Shown here: in pieces, positions 9,292 through 17,620 of the stretch
Layout: every line of letters begins with the position of its first letter
Numbering within the stretch: position 1 is the stretch's first letter
Source: Planctomycetota bacterium
GTDB taxonomy: Bacteria > Planctomycetota > MHYJ01 > WSZJ01 > JACPWG01
Direction: 5' to 3'
Assembly (NCBI GenBank): GCA_016197205.1
Contig: JACPWG010000004.1
Span: forward strand, 1-64,000
DNA length: 64,000 nt
Notes under the pieces: model-generated
Database searches by the model: none
Told to the model about the DNA's origin: nothing
Seen by the model: only the letters and a program-made list of their open reading frames with translations
Program-made: the position numbers and the translations under genes

Positions 9292-9957
9292 ATGAAGAGC
9301 CGATTGTGGAAGCGTACGTTCAGCCTGAGGGTCTTCCTCCTCGCCTTCTCGTTCATGACGGTCATTGCCGCCATCCTCGTGACAAGCCGCTACCGCGTCT
9401 GGAGGATGAGCAGAATCACCGAGTGCAGGTGCAATCTCGCGCAGCTTGGGAATTACCTGATGTTGTACTCCAGTCAATATGGCAATCAGGGCGTCTACCC
9501 GACAGATGTCGATTTGAAAAAGGGGGCCGACGCTCGCCCCGCAAATGTCGCCTTTTGGTCTCCCCTCTGGGAGGTGCCTGACCGCCAACGTGCAGTGGCG
9601 CCGCGTCCCGGGGGAGACGAGTTGTTTGTGTGCCCCCTCGCCCGGATACCCGTGAGTCCAACGGCCCTGACGTACACCTCCCCGCAATTCGCGGCCAAAT
9701 GGCCTGCGGGTCATGCACCAGCCGTTGGAGAGCCGATCTTCCCCGGGGGACGCCTGAGTGACGCCGTTCGACGCGACGTGCTGATCTCGGGGGACGTCAT
9801 TGGACCCCCTGACCGGCCGAACCATGGAGGAATGCCCGGCCAGCCCAGCGAGCCCGTCAGTGCCCTTACGTGGGCGGGCGAAAGGGTCTTGCTCGAACCG
9901 GGAAGCGAGCGCCTCAAACTGTATCAGCGAATGACCACCGGCGGTCTTGTGCGCTAG
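9292..9957 (+). CDS. Pseudopilin-like membrane-anchored protein
   Basis: A basic N-terminus is followed by one hydrophobic helix (about residues 11-32). Then comes 'CRCNLAQLGNYLMLYSSQYG', which resembles the region after the N-terminal helix in planctomycete pseudopilin-like proteins of the DUF1559/GspG type ('NLxQLGxALxLYxxxxxG-xYP'). The canonical G/FTLxE prepilin cleavage site is missing, so it is probably a membrane-anchored relative rather than a processed pilin. The C-terminal part has the usual 'DxxxPPDRPNHGGMPGQ' loop. ATG 9292 has a GGGGG-type site just upstream. Stand-alone gene; role unknown. Confidence 0.6.
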   Translation: MKSRLWKRTFSLRVFLLAFSFMTVIAAILVTSRYRVWRMSRITECRCNLAQLGNYLMLYSSQYGNQGVYPTDVDLKKGADARPANVAFWSPLWEVPDRQRAVAPRPGGDELFVCPLARIPVSPTALTYTSPQFAAKWPAGHAPAVGEPIFPGGRLSDAVRRDVLISGDVIGPPDRPNHGGMPGQPSEPVSALTWAGERVLLEPGSERLKLYQRMTTGGLVR

Positions 9958-10103
9958 CCTCAGAAGTCAGAACATGCACGGATGGGGGCGTGCTCGAAGC
10001 GATACATCCCTCTTCAGGCTGAGGGCGGAATTGCGAACGGCGGCCCATGCCTTCCGTAAACGGTGGCCGCACGTGGTCAACGGAGCAACAGCTCCACAGC
10101 GAT

Positions 10104-10889
10104 TCACTCCCCGATGAGCCCCCTCGCCCAGGCGGCGTCCTCCGCGGGCAAGGGAGGTTCGGGCGACCGCTGGTAGTCGATCCGCCCACCGTACGCTCCC
10201 ATCTTGTAGACGCGCTCTAGGCACGCCTGCAGGTCGACCGGCGGCTCCGCGTCCCCGGGCAGCAGCGGGACGCGAACTGCCGGGAGGGAGGAGGGACAGC
10301 GGATGGGGTACACCTCTCGCTGTTCCGGCCGCTCGGCTCGACGTACCACGACCAGATAGTGGAACGGGCGATGCCTGCGCAGGAGAGCGAGGGGGACCGC
10401 GGCGACGTGGTCCCCCGCTCGGAGCAGGTCGATCTCGACGAGGTTCGCGGTGCTCGCAAGCACTTCCCGTTGTTTCGACACGTACTCCCGCTGCCCGTTT
10501 GAACCGCCCGCCTTGTTCGTGGAGGAAAGCACTTCGACGACGGTCACGACCTTGTGTCGGGTGGCCGCGTCCCGGATCTCGATGAACGGCTCCCGGACCT
10601 CCACTTGCCTCAGCTCGACGAGGACGGCGCCGCTCGCCTCCGCACAGCCCTTGGAGGGGCCCCTGCCGCGCGACGTCTTGCCGGTCGTTACGCTCACGTC
10701 CGGGTAGATCCACTCGTCCGGCGTCTCGACGAAGAGCCGCTGGCGAAGGTCCGCGTAGTAGCGCGCGGGAAGCTGCCGCGCGAGCGCGTCTGCGAAGTAC
10801 GTGACAAGGCGGTCGTGGACGCCCGGCCAGAGGGACGGGTGTTCGAGATAGGGGTCCATGCCGGGGAACGGTGAACGCGTTCGGCTCAT
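10104..10889 (-). CDS. DUF4058 family protein
   Basis: It starts with the family hallmark 'PFPGMDPYLEHPSLWPGVHDRL' region (residues 6-27) and continues with 'YPDVSV', 'FIEIRDAATRHKVVTVVEVLSSTNK' and 'LVEIDLLR', all typical of DUF4058, a PD-(D/E)XK-like fold of unknown function frequent in cyanobacteria and planctomycetes. Length 261 residues is normal. The D-(E/V)xLS-x-K arrangement would be compatible with a nuclease fold, but activity is not established. Met at 10889 follows GGGGGAG. It lies 68 bp downstream of the Cds1-like gene on the same strand, possibly co-transcribed. Confidence 0.85.
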   Translation of the reverse strand: MSRTRSPFPGMDPYLEHPSLWPGVHDRLVTYFADALARQLPARYYADLRQRLFVETPDEWIYPDVSVTTGKTSRGRGPSKGCAEASGAVLVELRQVEVREPFIEIRDAATRHKVVTVVEVLSSTNKAGGSNGQREYVSKQREVLASTANLVEIDLLRAGDHVAAVPLALLRRHRPFHYLVVVRRAERPEQREVYPIRCPSSLPAVRVPLLPGDAEPPVDLQACLERVYKMGAYGGRIDYQRSPEPPLPAEDAAWARGLIGE

Positions 10890-10957
10890 GTCGTCATTCT
10901 CCCCCGCGAACGGCCCTGGATCAAGGGGATTCTTGCCGGTCCACCGATCGGTCGTCG

Positions 10958-12043
10958 TCAGGCCGAGGCCAACGGCATTGGAAAGGCAGCCCCCTCTTCC
11001 GCCACCCTTCGCACCGCGTCCATGAGCGGCGCCAGGTCGATGCCGCGCTCCGCCAGCCAGCGGTCGTTGTAGTAGCTGCACGAGTACCGCTCGCCGCCGT
11101 CGCACAGGATCGTGACGATCGACCCCTCCTCCCCGGCCGCCGCCATTTCGCGCGCGGCGTGGAGCACCCCCACGAAGTTCGTCCCGGTCGACGCGCCGAC
11201 CCGCCGTCCGAACCGCCCTTCCAAATACCGCATCGCCGCGAGCGCCAGCGCGTCCGGCACTTTCAGCATCGCGTCGATCACGTCGGGGATGAAAGACGCC
11301 TCCACGCGCGGTCGGCCGATCCCCTCGATGAGCGACCCGCGCGAGAGCGTGAGCCCGCGATCGCGCGTGCGGTAGTAGTCGAAAAAGACCGAGTGCTCGG
11401 CGTCGGCGCAGAGGACGCGCGTCTCGAACCGCTGGTACCGCACGAAGCGACCGATGGTCGCCGTCGTACCCCCGGTGCCCGGGCTCGCGACGATCCACCG
11501 GGGGATCGGGTGCCGCTCCCGGCCCATCTGTTCGAAGATCGACTCGGCGATGTTGTTGTTCCCCCGCCAGTCGGTCGCCCGCTCGGAAAACGTGAACTGG
11601 TCCATGAAGTGCCCGCCGGTCTCCCGCGCGAGCCGCTCCGATTCCCGGTAGATGGTCGTCGGGTCGTCGACGAGATGGCACTTGCCGCCGTGGAACTCGA
11701 TCGCGGCGATCTTGTCGCGGGACGTGGTCGCCGGCATGACCGCGATGAAGGGCATCCCCAGGAAGTGGGCGAAGTACGCCTCGGAAATGGCCGTGGAGCC
11801 GGACGAGGCCTCGATGACCGTGCTCCCCTCGCGCAGCCACCCGTTGCACAGGGCGTACAAAAAGAGCGAGCGCGCGAGTCGATGCTTCAGGCTCCCGGTC
11901 GGATGGCTGGACTCGTCCTTGAAATAGAGGTCGATCCCGGGGTAGGCCGGCAGGCGGAGCGGGATGAGGTGCGTGTCGGCGGAGCGGTTGAAGTCCGCCT
12001 CGATCTTGCGGATCGCCTCGTGGACCCAGCCGTGCGAAGTCAT
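10958..12043 (-). CDS. PLP-dependent cysteine synthase-family protein, Cds1-like
   Basis: A fold-type II PLP enzyme. The PLP lysine is in 'PTGSLKHRLAR' (about K51), the phosphate/substrate loop in 'EASSGSTAIS', and the glycine-rich phosphate loop in 'SPGTGGTTATIGRF'. The overall sequence (MPFIAVMPATTSRDKI, FHGGKCHLV, RGNNNIAESIF) matches the cysteine desulfhydrase Cds1 branch of the cysteine synthase superfamily, which releases sulfide and pyruvate from L-cysteine, better than CysK or CysM. 361 residues, full length. Cytoplasmic. Substrate assignment is by family resemblance only. Confidence 0.85.
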   Translation of the reverse strand: MTSHGWVHEAIRKIEADFNRSADTHLIPLRLPAYPGIDLYFKDESSHPTGSLKHRLARSLFLYALCNGWLREGSTVIEASSGSTAISEAYFAHFLGMPFIAVMPATTSRDKIAAIEFHGGKCHLVDDPTTIYRESERLARETGGHFMDQFTFSERATDWRGNNNIAESIFEQMGRERHPIPRWIVASPGTGGTTATIGRFVRYQRFETRVLCADAEHSVFFDYYRTRDRGLTLSRGSLIEGIGRPRVEASFIPDVIDAMLKVPDALALAAMRYLEGRFGRRVGASTGTNFVGVLHAAREMAAAGEEGSIVTILCDGGERYSCSYYNDRWLAERGIDLAPLMDAVRRVAEEGAAFPMPLASA

Positions 12044-12485
12044 GGCGCGCGGGTGCCTTTCGTGGCTCAGCGGGCGGGGAAGCGGTGCATGCGACTCCGG
12101 CCAAAGTTCAAATCCGGATCACGGGCTTCTCGACGCATGCGTAGCGGCGGGATCGAACCCGAGGTCGCGCTTGGACGCGCCGAGACCGCTCCCTAACGGT
12201 CGCGGTTCCGTGTCGCAGCCGCGGGCCGCATGAGGGTCCTGCGAGAGCCGATTCGCGAGAGCTCGGATTCTTCACTTGGCCGGGCTCGGAGGGGGATACC
12301 GTTCTCGGCCCTGCGCGAGAGGAGCGACCGGTCGCACCTTGCCCGATTCTAGCCCTGCCGCGCCTTCCGGGGCAAGGCAATTCGAGGCGTCGGGGTTTTT
12401 CTTCCCTCGACTTCGGTCGCCGAGTACAATCCCGCCGCTTGGCGTCCGTATTTCTCCCGGTGCTTGCTCGTTGAGGAGGTCGCAC
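12044..12485. other. Gene-free stretch between divergent genes
   Basis: It contains an inverted copy of the 'accgcgaccgt-agggagcgg' repeat at about 12188-12212. A T-loop-like 'gggatcgaacccgag' at 12149 lacks the rest of a tRNA. The DUF1264 ribosome-binding site (GAGGAGG, about 12473-12479) is at its right end. Confidence 0.55.
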
Positions 12486-13217
12486 ATGCAGGTCGCCCCG
12501 TCGAAACGGAACCCCGCCGCGCTCCTGGCCGCGCTCGTTGCGCTGCTCGTCCCCTTCTTCCTCGCTCCGATCTGGTCCTCAGGTGAAGACCCGACCCCCG
12601 CCGCTCCGGGCACGAAGTCCGAGAACTGGGTGCCGGTCCAGTCCATGCACCTCTACCTCTGCGCCTTCCACGTCGCCAAAGCAGACGCCGCTTTCCAGGT
12701 CGAGGCCCACCATTACTGTTCGCCGCAGGGAGACAAACTCCACCAGTGCGTGGTGTACGATGGCCGCGGGGCGAAGGCGAAGCTCCTGGGCGTCGAGTAC
12801 ATCGTGGGGGACGACGTCTACCAGAAGCTGCCCGCCGCGGAGAAGAAGTACTGGCATCCGCACGCGTACGAGATCATGTCCGGCCAGCTCGTCGCCCCGG
12901 ACATGCCGAAGCAGGGGGACGACGTCTTCCCTGGCCTGATCAACACCTGGGGGAAGACCTGGCACACGTGGCGCGATCCCGCGACCGAATTCCCCCTCGG
13001 CGAACCGCTCCTCATGTGGTCGGCGAACGGCGACGGCCAGCTCAAGCCGGGGCTCGTCGACGCCCGCGACAAGCAGTTCGGCATCTCGACCGCCGAAATC
13101 CGGGAGCGAAGAAGAGCCTTCGGCTTCCCGGTCCCGAACCTGCCTGAGCCGAAGTCCATGGAGGACCTGGGCCGTCGCTGGACGACCGAGGGCGCGGACC
13201 AGCCTGCCGGCAAGTAG
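12486..13217 (+). CDS. DUF1264 (oil-body-associated-protein-like) secreted protein
   Basis: After an N-terminal hydrophobic segment (about 12-30, signal or anchor) the protein follows the DUF1264/OBAP pattern closely: 'HLYLCAFHVAK', 'VEAHHYC', 'HQCVVYD', 'LLGVEYIVGDDVY', 'LPAAEKKYWHPHAYEIMSGQL', 'GKTWHTW' and 'PLGEPLLMW'. The family is best known from plant oil bodies and also occurs in bacteria and fungi; its biochemical role is unknown. Several His/Cys residues are conserved in 'EAHHYC' and 'WHPHAYE', which could bind metal (inference). Start at ATG 12486 with GAGGAGG; longer in-frame starts have no site. 243 residues. Confidence 0.82.
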   Translation: MQVAPSKRNPAALLAALVALLVPFFLAPIWSSGEDPTPAAPGTKSENWVPVQSMHLYLCAFHVAKADAAFQVEAHHYCSPQGDKLHQCVVYDGRGAKAKLLGVEYIVGDDVYQKLPAAEKKYWHPHAYEIMSGQLVAPDMPKQGDDVFPGLINTWGKTWHTWRDPATEFPLGEPLLMWSANGDGQLKPGLVDARDKQFGISTAEIRERRRAFGFPVPNLPEPKSMEDLGRRWTTEGADQPAGK

Positions 13218-13393
13218 CGCCCCGGGCGGGGCCCCGCCGGCCGGCGCGGGGGTGCGAGCCGCTTGCGAGACGCGGCGCGCCCTCCGTTGCCCGCATGCCG
13301 GGGTCCCGCCCGCCCCAGAGAGTTGACAGCCCTCTCCCAACGCCCTATAATCCATGCGTTGCGGGCGGGGTTTTCCCTTCGCCGGAGGCTCCC

Positions 13394-13990
13394 ATGAGCG
13401 GGGCGATCCTCGCCGGCGGGAGAAGCCGCCGGATGGGAACGGACAAGGCGTTCCTGACCCTGGCCGGGCAGACCTTGTTGGACCGCCAGCTCGCCCTGTT
13501 CCGCGGCCTGTTTGCCGAAGTCCTCGTGGCGGCGAATGACCTCGAGCGCTGCGCGCGGCCCGGCATCCGCGTGGTGCCCGACGCCTATCCCGAACGCGCG
13601 TCGCTCGTCGGCATCTACTCCGCCCTCCGCGCAGCTTCGGAGCCCTGGTGTTTCGTCGCTGCGTGCGACATGCCGTTCCTGGAGCCCTCCCTCATTCGTT
13701 ACCTGGAGGGCTTCACGGGAGGCGCCGAGGCCGTGGTCCCCCTGTGGCGTGAGCGGCCCGAACCGTTGCACGCCTGGTACTCGAAGGATTGCCTGCCGAC
13801 TTTGACCGCGCGCATCGATGCGGGGACCTATCGGCTGGGCGACCTCCTCCCTCACCTGCGCGTCCGCACCGTGCCCGTGGAAGGGACGGCGTGGGCGGCG
13901 CGGGCCGAGACGATCTTCTGGAACCTGAACACGCCGGACGACCTCGAACGCGCCCGGCGGATGACACCGGTCGGCGGAACCCTCACGTGA
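13394..13990 (+). CDS. mobA: Molybdenum cofactor guanylyltransferase
   Basis: A MobA-type nucleotidyltransferase that attaches GMP to molybdopterin, giving the MGD form of the cofactor. The N-terminal signature 'LAGGRSRRMGTDKA' (residues 6-19, GGxSxRMGxDK) is intact, followed by 'VVPDAYPERASLVGIYSAL' and the metal-binding 'AACDMPFLEP'. 198 residues, normal size. ATG 13394 has GGAGG ten bases upstream. It is 12 bp from the FHA gene and 2.1 kb upstream of a molybdenum-hydroxylase-like operon, though that enzyme family normally uses the cytosine or unmodified cofactor, so the proximity may be accidental. Confidence 0.9.
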   Translation: MSGAILAGGRSRRMGTDKAFLTLAGQTLLDRQLALFRGLFAEVLVAANDLERCARPGIRVVPDAYPERASLVGIYSALRAASEPWCFVAACDMPFLEPSLIRYLEGFTGGAEAVVPLWRERPEPLHAWYSKDCLPTLTARIDAGTYRLGDLLPHLRVRTVPVEGTAWAARAETIFWNLNTPDDLERARRMTPVGGTLT

Positions 13991-14002
13991 CTCGGACGGG
14001 AC

Positions 14003-15319
14003 ATGGCGCGCATTCGCATTGATTTCCAGGGCTCGGTCCGCGAGATGGACCTCACCGAAGACGTCACGGTTTTCGGCCGCGGAGAGGAGAACTCCGTCGT
14101 CCTCGACGACAAGCAGTGCTCGCGCAAACACTGCCACATCGAAAAGTGCGAGGGGAAGTACAAGCTCGTCGACCTGGAGAGCCGCAACGGCACGAAGGTG
14201 AACGGGAGCTTCGTGAACCAGCGCGTGCTGCAGAACGAGGACATGGTCGAGGTCGGCACGGCGAAGGTCACGTTCCTGAGCGAAGCCGGGGAGGACACCG
14301 AGGCCTCGCCCGTGCGGGCCGCCGCGAAGCCCCCCTCGCAGCCGGTGCGCGCCCCGAACGCGGTCGCCCAGCGCACGCCCGCCTCCTTCCGCACGCCGCC
14401 GACGCGCCGCCCCCGCTCGAATTCCACGATCGGCGCGGTCGTCACCTTTTTCGTGCTCGCCCTGATCGGCGCCATCGCGTTTTTCATGACGCGCCGGGAC
14501 CCCGCGCACGAGCGGGCCCTCGCCTTCCTCAACGAGGCGAACGACCTGATCTCGAAGCGGAAGCTGGCGGAGGCGCTCAAGGTCCTCCGGGAGATCCCGC
14601 CGGATGCGGGGGAGGTCTTCGCCGGCGCGAAGGAAAAGATCGAGAAACTCGAAAAGACGATCGACGAGGAGAAACGCCTGCGCGAGGCGCAAGAGCAGAA
14701 AGACCAGTACGAGGAAATCCGGAAGTTCGCCTTCTCGAACCCGGACAAGAAGGAAGACCTGCAGCGGAAGGTGGACTTCTTCCGCGGCGCGAATCCCGGG
14801 AGCCCGCTCCTCAAGGAACTGGACGCTTTGCTCCAGGGGGGCGTGCCCCGGCAGTCGCCGATCAAGGTGGTCGTGCCCGGACCGGGCGGCGGCGGGCCCG
14901 GACCCGGGCCTGGGCCCGGACCTCCGCCCGGCGGCGGAGGCGGCGGGCCGGCCGTCGCGCCCGGGGCCCTGGGCGAGCAGTACAAGGTGCTGGAAACCAC
15001 GGTCGGGCAGTTCGTCTCGGGAGAGCGCTTCGGCCAGGCCCTCCTTGCGCTCGACGAGTTCATCAAGAAGAACCCGAGCGCCGAGGAGGCCGACAAGGCG
15101 CAAAAGTGGCGCGGGAAGATCCTCGACGACGCGGAACTTTTTTTTACGACCAAGGACGGCGAGGCCCGCAAGCTCATCAAGGAGCGGAAATTCGCCGAGG
15201 CCAAGGTCCTCTACCAGGCGATCATCAACAGTTTCGGCGAGGAGAACAGCCTGTTCGAGCGGAAGCTCAAGGCCGAGGACGAGCTGAAACGGATCGCGGA
15301 GCTCGAGAAGCAGAAATGA
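14003..15319 (+). CDS. FHA-domain membrane protein with coiled-coil/TPR-like C-terminus
   Basis: Residues 1-90 form a forkhead-associated phosphothreonine-binding domain with the key GRG (VFGRGEENSVVL), SRKH (CSRKHCHIE) and NGTKVNG motifs present. A Pro/Ala linker leads to one membrane helix (about 150-172). A highly charged helical region (about 180-285), a Gly/Pro-rich linker (about 292-315) and a second helical repeat region follow. The FHA domain would be cytoplasmic and read phosphorylation by Hanks kinases such as those in this window (inference). It lies 12 bp after mobA and overlaps the next gene by ATGA. T8 tract at 15138-15145 in frame. Confidence 0.85.
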   Translation: MARIRIDFQGSVREMDLTEDVTVFGRGEENSVVLDDKQCSRKHCHIEKCEGKYKLVDLESRNGTKVNGSFVNQRVLQNEDMVEVGTAKVTFLSEAGEDTEASPVRAAAKPPSQPVRAPNAVAQRTPASFRTPPTRRPRSNSTIGAVVTFFVLALIGAIAFFMTRRDPAHERALAFLNEANDLISKRKLAEALKVLREIPPDAGEVFAGAKEKIEKLEKTIDEEKRLREAQEQKDQYEEIRKFAFSNPDKKEDLQRKVDFFRGANPGSPLLKELDALLQGGVPRQSPIKVVVPGPGGGGPGPGPGPGPPPGGGGGGPAVAPGALGEQYKVLETTVGQFVSGERFGQALLALDEFIKKNPSAEEADKAQKWRGKILDDAELFFTTKDGEARKLIKERKFAEAKVLYQAIINSFGEENSLFERKLKAEDELKRIAELEKQK

Positions 15320-15762
15320 GCGGAAGCCCGGACGGCGGCGCGCCGGCGGACGGGGACGCTTTTCCGCTGCGTGTCCGGTACGGCGAGACGGACGCGATGG
15401 GGGTGGTGTACCACCCCAACTTCCTCGTCTATTTCGAGCAGGGCCGGACCGAGTTCCTGCGTCGTCGCGGCTTCGCCTACCGCGAGCTGGAGCGAGCCGG
15501 CGCGCTCCTCGTCGTCGTGGAGTGCGGCTGCCGCTACCGGGCGAGCGCGCGTTACGACGACGTACTGCGCGTGAAGACCTGGCTCGAGCAGGTGACGCGG
15601 GTCCGTGTCGGCTTCCGGTACGAAGTCGTGCGCGAAAGCGATGGACTCCTCCTCGCGGAGGGCTTCACGAAGCTCGCTTGCGTGGACCGGAACGGCCGTC
15701 CGCGCGCGCTCCCCGCGGAGGTGACCGCCGCCCTCGGGCGTCCCCGCGGTGTGGCGCCGTGA
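15316..15762 (+). CDS. YbgC-type acyl-CoA thioesterase (4HBT hotdog fold)
   Basis: The protein carries the 4-hydroxybenzoyl-CoA thioesterase signature 'VRYGETDAMGVVYHPNFLVYFEQGR' region, with the catalytic Asp in 'ETDAMGVVYH', then the hotdog core 'RYDDVLRVKTWLEQV', 'VGFRYEVVRE' and 'LLAEGFTKLACVD'. 148 residues, slightly long through a 15-residue polar leader. It hydrolyses short-chain acyl-CoA thioesters in the cytoplasm; in proteobacteria YbgC sits with tol-pal, which is not the case here. The start codon overlaps the FHA stop (ATGA), so the pair is translationally coupled. Confidence 0.88.
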   Translation: MSGSPDGGAPADGDAFPLRVRYGETDAMGVVYHPNFLVYFEQGRTEFLRRRGFAYRELERAGALLVVVECGCRYRASARYDDVLRVKTWLEQVTRVRVGFRYEVVRESDGLLLAEGFTKLACVDRNGRPRALPAEVTAALGRPRGVAP

Positions 15763-16122
15763 GTCGCCGGAACAGAGAGCTGCGGCAGGCCGCCGGGAAA
15801 GTGCTTCTCTCGCTGCTGGCCCGTCGACGAACTTCGGACACCGTCGTCAACTTGGGCACGGCGAGTCGTAACCCCTGCGGCCATTCCCGCGGGCGGGGAT
15901 GCCCGCGCTCCCAGAGGCCGCGTGGTCGCAGTCCGCGCGCTTACCTCCGCGCGGGCGCTTTCCGTAGGGGCACGGCGCCGCCGTGCCCACGAAGCGACCC
16001 CACGTAGTCGGCCTTGCGCGATATCTGCGGCGTTTTGAACCACGACGAAGTCGGGCAGTGTTCCTTTCGGGGCTGCCCGGCCGGGCGCCCGTCACCCCAG
16101 GGTTGCATTGGCAAGGGGCACG
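15763..16122. other. Gene-free stretch with GGGGCACGGC palindrome
   Basis: At 15965-15990 it has the hairpin GGGGCACGGCGCCGCCGTGC, one of five similar copies (28575, inverted at 36300, 40230, 60876), followed by 'gttttgaaccacga' at about 16034. It may contain the terminator of the upstream operon. No credible gene. Confidence 0.55.
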
Positions 16123-17001
16123 ATGTCCGCACCGTCCCCGTTTTACCATGAGCCCGCGACCGAGGCGGAGGCCCTGCAGCTCCTGGCCGCGCTGCCGGGC
16201 CGCGCGCATCCCGCGATGTGGGGGCTCTATCCGACCGACGTCCCACCGGGCCACCCCTGCGTGTCGGTCCGAGGCATCCCCTCGCTCTCCCGCATTCGCC
16301 CGCTCGGCGGACGCGGGGTCCTGCTCGGTTCCATGTCCACGCTGGCCGAGGTCGAGTCGTCCCCCGTCGTTCGGCGCAGGCTGCCTTCTCTGGCGATGGC
16401 CGTGCGCAGGGCCGCGCCGCCGCTCCTGCGAAACCGCATGACGCTTTTCGGCCTCTGGTTGACCGGTTCGCCCGCGCTCTGGACCCTTTTCCAGGTGCTC
16501 GGCGCGCGGCTCGGCGTCCGGACCCGGGCTGGCCTCGCCTGGGAGCCGGTTCTCGAGGACGGTCGGCTCGCACGGCCGGGGCCGCCGGCCCGGGGCGGCA
16601 GGGGTCGTCACCCCGGCGGCCCGCGCCTCATCGCCCGCTTCGAGGTCGTCGGCCCGCCGCGCGGCGCCCGCGTTTCGCTGGCCACGGAGGTCGTGCTCGG
16701 ACCGTCGGGGCCCGAGCTCCTTGCCGTGGCCGTCCTCCTCGCCTTTGACGCGAGGACCAAGCGGTGTCCCCACGTGCGGATCGCCTACGGCAGCCCCGTG
16801 CTCGGCTCCCGCCGGGCCGCGTGGGCGGAGAACCGTGTGCGCGACGACGTCCCCTCGCTGAGGGCCATGGAAGAGGCGACCGCGAACGCGGCGCGCGAGG
16901 CGGCGGGTCGCGGGGCCTCTCCCCTTCGGGCCGAGCACGCCGAGCTGGTGCGGGTGCTCCTGCGGCGCGCGCTCCTCTGTCTGCTCTCGGAGGTCGCCTA
17001 G
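16123..17001 (+). CDS. Molybdenum-hydroxylase FAD-subunit homologue (CoxM/XdhB-like), motifs degenerate
   Basis: The N-terminus 'PSPFYHEPATEAEALQLLAALPG' matches the start of CoxM-type FAD subunits, and 'LLGSMSTLAEVESSPVVRRRLPSL' matches the family's 'IGALTTxxELExS' region. However, the FAD pyrophosphate motif AGGQS is replaced by 'MWGLYPTD', and the second glycine motif (RNxGTxGGNL) reads 'RNRMTLFGLWLTGS'. FAD binding is therefore doubtful. ATG 16123 has AAGGGG upstream. The downstream Fe-S homologue starts two bases after its stop. 292 residues, normal length. Family membership rests on the operon as well as the sequence. Confidence 0.7.
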   Translation: MSAPSPFYHEPATEAEALQLLAALPGRAHPAMWGLYPTDVPPGHPCVSVRGIPSLSRIRPLGGRGVLLGSMSTLAEVESSPVVRRRLPSLAMAVRRAAPPLLRNRMTLFGLWLTGSPALWTLFQVLGARLGVRTRAGLAWEPVLEDGRLARPGPPARGGRGRHPGGPRLIARFEVVGPPRGARVSLATEVVLGPSGPELLAVAVLLAFDARTKRCPHVRIAYGSPVLGSRRAAWAENRVRDDVPSLRAMEEATANAAREAAGRGASPLRAEHAELVRVLLRRALLCLLSEVA

Positions 17002-17002
17002 G

Positions 17003-17620
17003 GTGAAAACCGTAGCTCGTCGAAGACAGGCCGGTCGCGGCGCCGGTCGACGCACGGCCGCGCGCACGGCCGCGCCGGCCTTCCTCCCCCATCGCCTCCG
17101 CCTGCGCGTCGACGGGGTCTGGCGCGAGGTCGAGCTCGCCGGCGCCGAGAGCCTGCTGGACCTGCTGCACCAGCGGCTCGGGGTCTGGCGCGGCGCGGTC
17201 GAGCCGCTCGGCGACTGCACCGGCGCCTGCGCCGTGCTCCTGGACGGGGTGGCCGTGCCCGCCTGCCGCGTGAACGCGCTCGAGGTCGCCGAGCGCGAGG
17301 TCACGACGCCCTGGGCCGTCGGACCCGGGGCCGGTCTGCTCCCGGGGCTGCGCGAAGCCATGTCCCGGTTCGGCACGCCGCAGTGCGGCCGGTGTCTGCC
17401 GGGCATGCTGGTGACGGCGGCCGCCTATCTCGCCAAGATCCGGAATCCGACCGAGGAAGAGCTGCGGGGCGCGCTGGCGGATCACCGCTGCGAGTGCGCG
17501 GCCTTCGGCCCGATCCTCCAGGCCCTCTTCAATGCGGGAGTGGAGCGGCGGGGACTTCGTCCGGATGCGCTCTCCGGGCAGGCGCGCGGCCCCGGCGCCG
17601 CGGGCGGGGGAACGACATGA
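17003..17620 (+). CDS. Molybdenum-hydroxylase 2Fe-2S-subunit homologue (CoxS-like), first cluster site altered
   Basis: Two-domain layout of the small subunit. The plant-ferredoxin-like half reads 'GDCTGACAVLLDG...C' where the family has C-x4-C-x2-C...C: the first cysteine is absent and the spacing is C-x3-C. The distal helical half keeps its ligands, CGRC ('QCGRCLPGM') and CEC ('HRCECAAFGPILQAL'), as in CxxC...CxC. So one cluster can probably form and the other probably cannot, at least not conventionally. GTG start with GGAGG at 16988. Its stop overlaps the large-subunit start (ATGA). The first ~30 residues are an Arg/Ala-rich extension. Confidence 0.72.
   Translation: MKTVARRRQAGRGAGRRTAARTAAPAFLPHRLRLRVDGVWREVELAGAESLLDLLHQRLGVWRGAVEPLGDCTGACAVLLDGVAVPACRVNALEVAEREVTTPWAVGPGAGLLPGLREAMSRFGTPQCGRCLPGMLVTAAAYLAKIRNPTEEELRGALADHRCECAAFGPILQALFNAGVERRGLRPDALSGQARGPGAAGGGTT

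Noticed and set aside
12120..12215. tRNA-like T-loop (gggatcgaacccgag)
   Set aside because: No matching acceptor stem, D-arm or anticodon arm; it belongs to a dispersed palindrome region.
15759..16007. Short frame starting GTG overlapping the thioesterase stop
   Set aside because: It runs through a dispersed palindrome and has no ribosome-binding site beyond the overlap; the composition looks non-coding.
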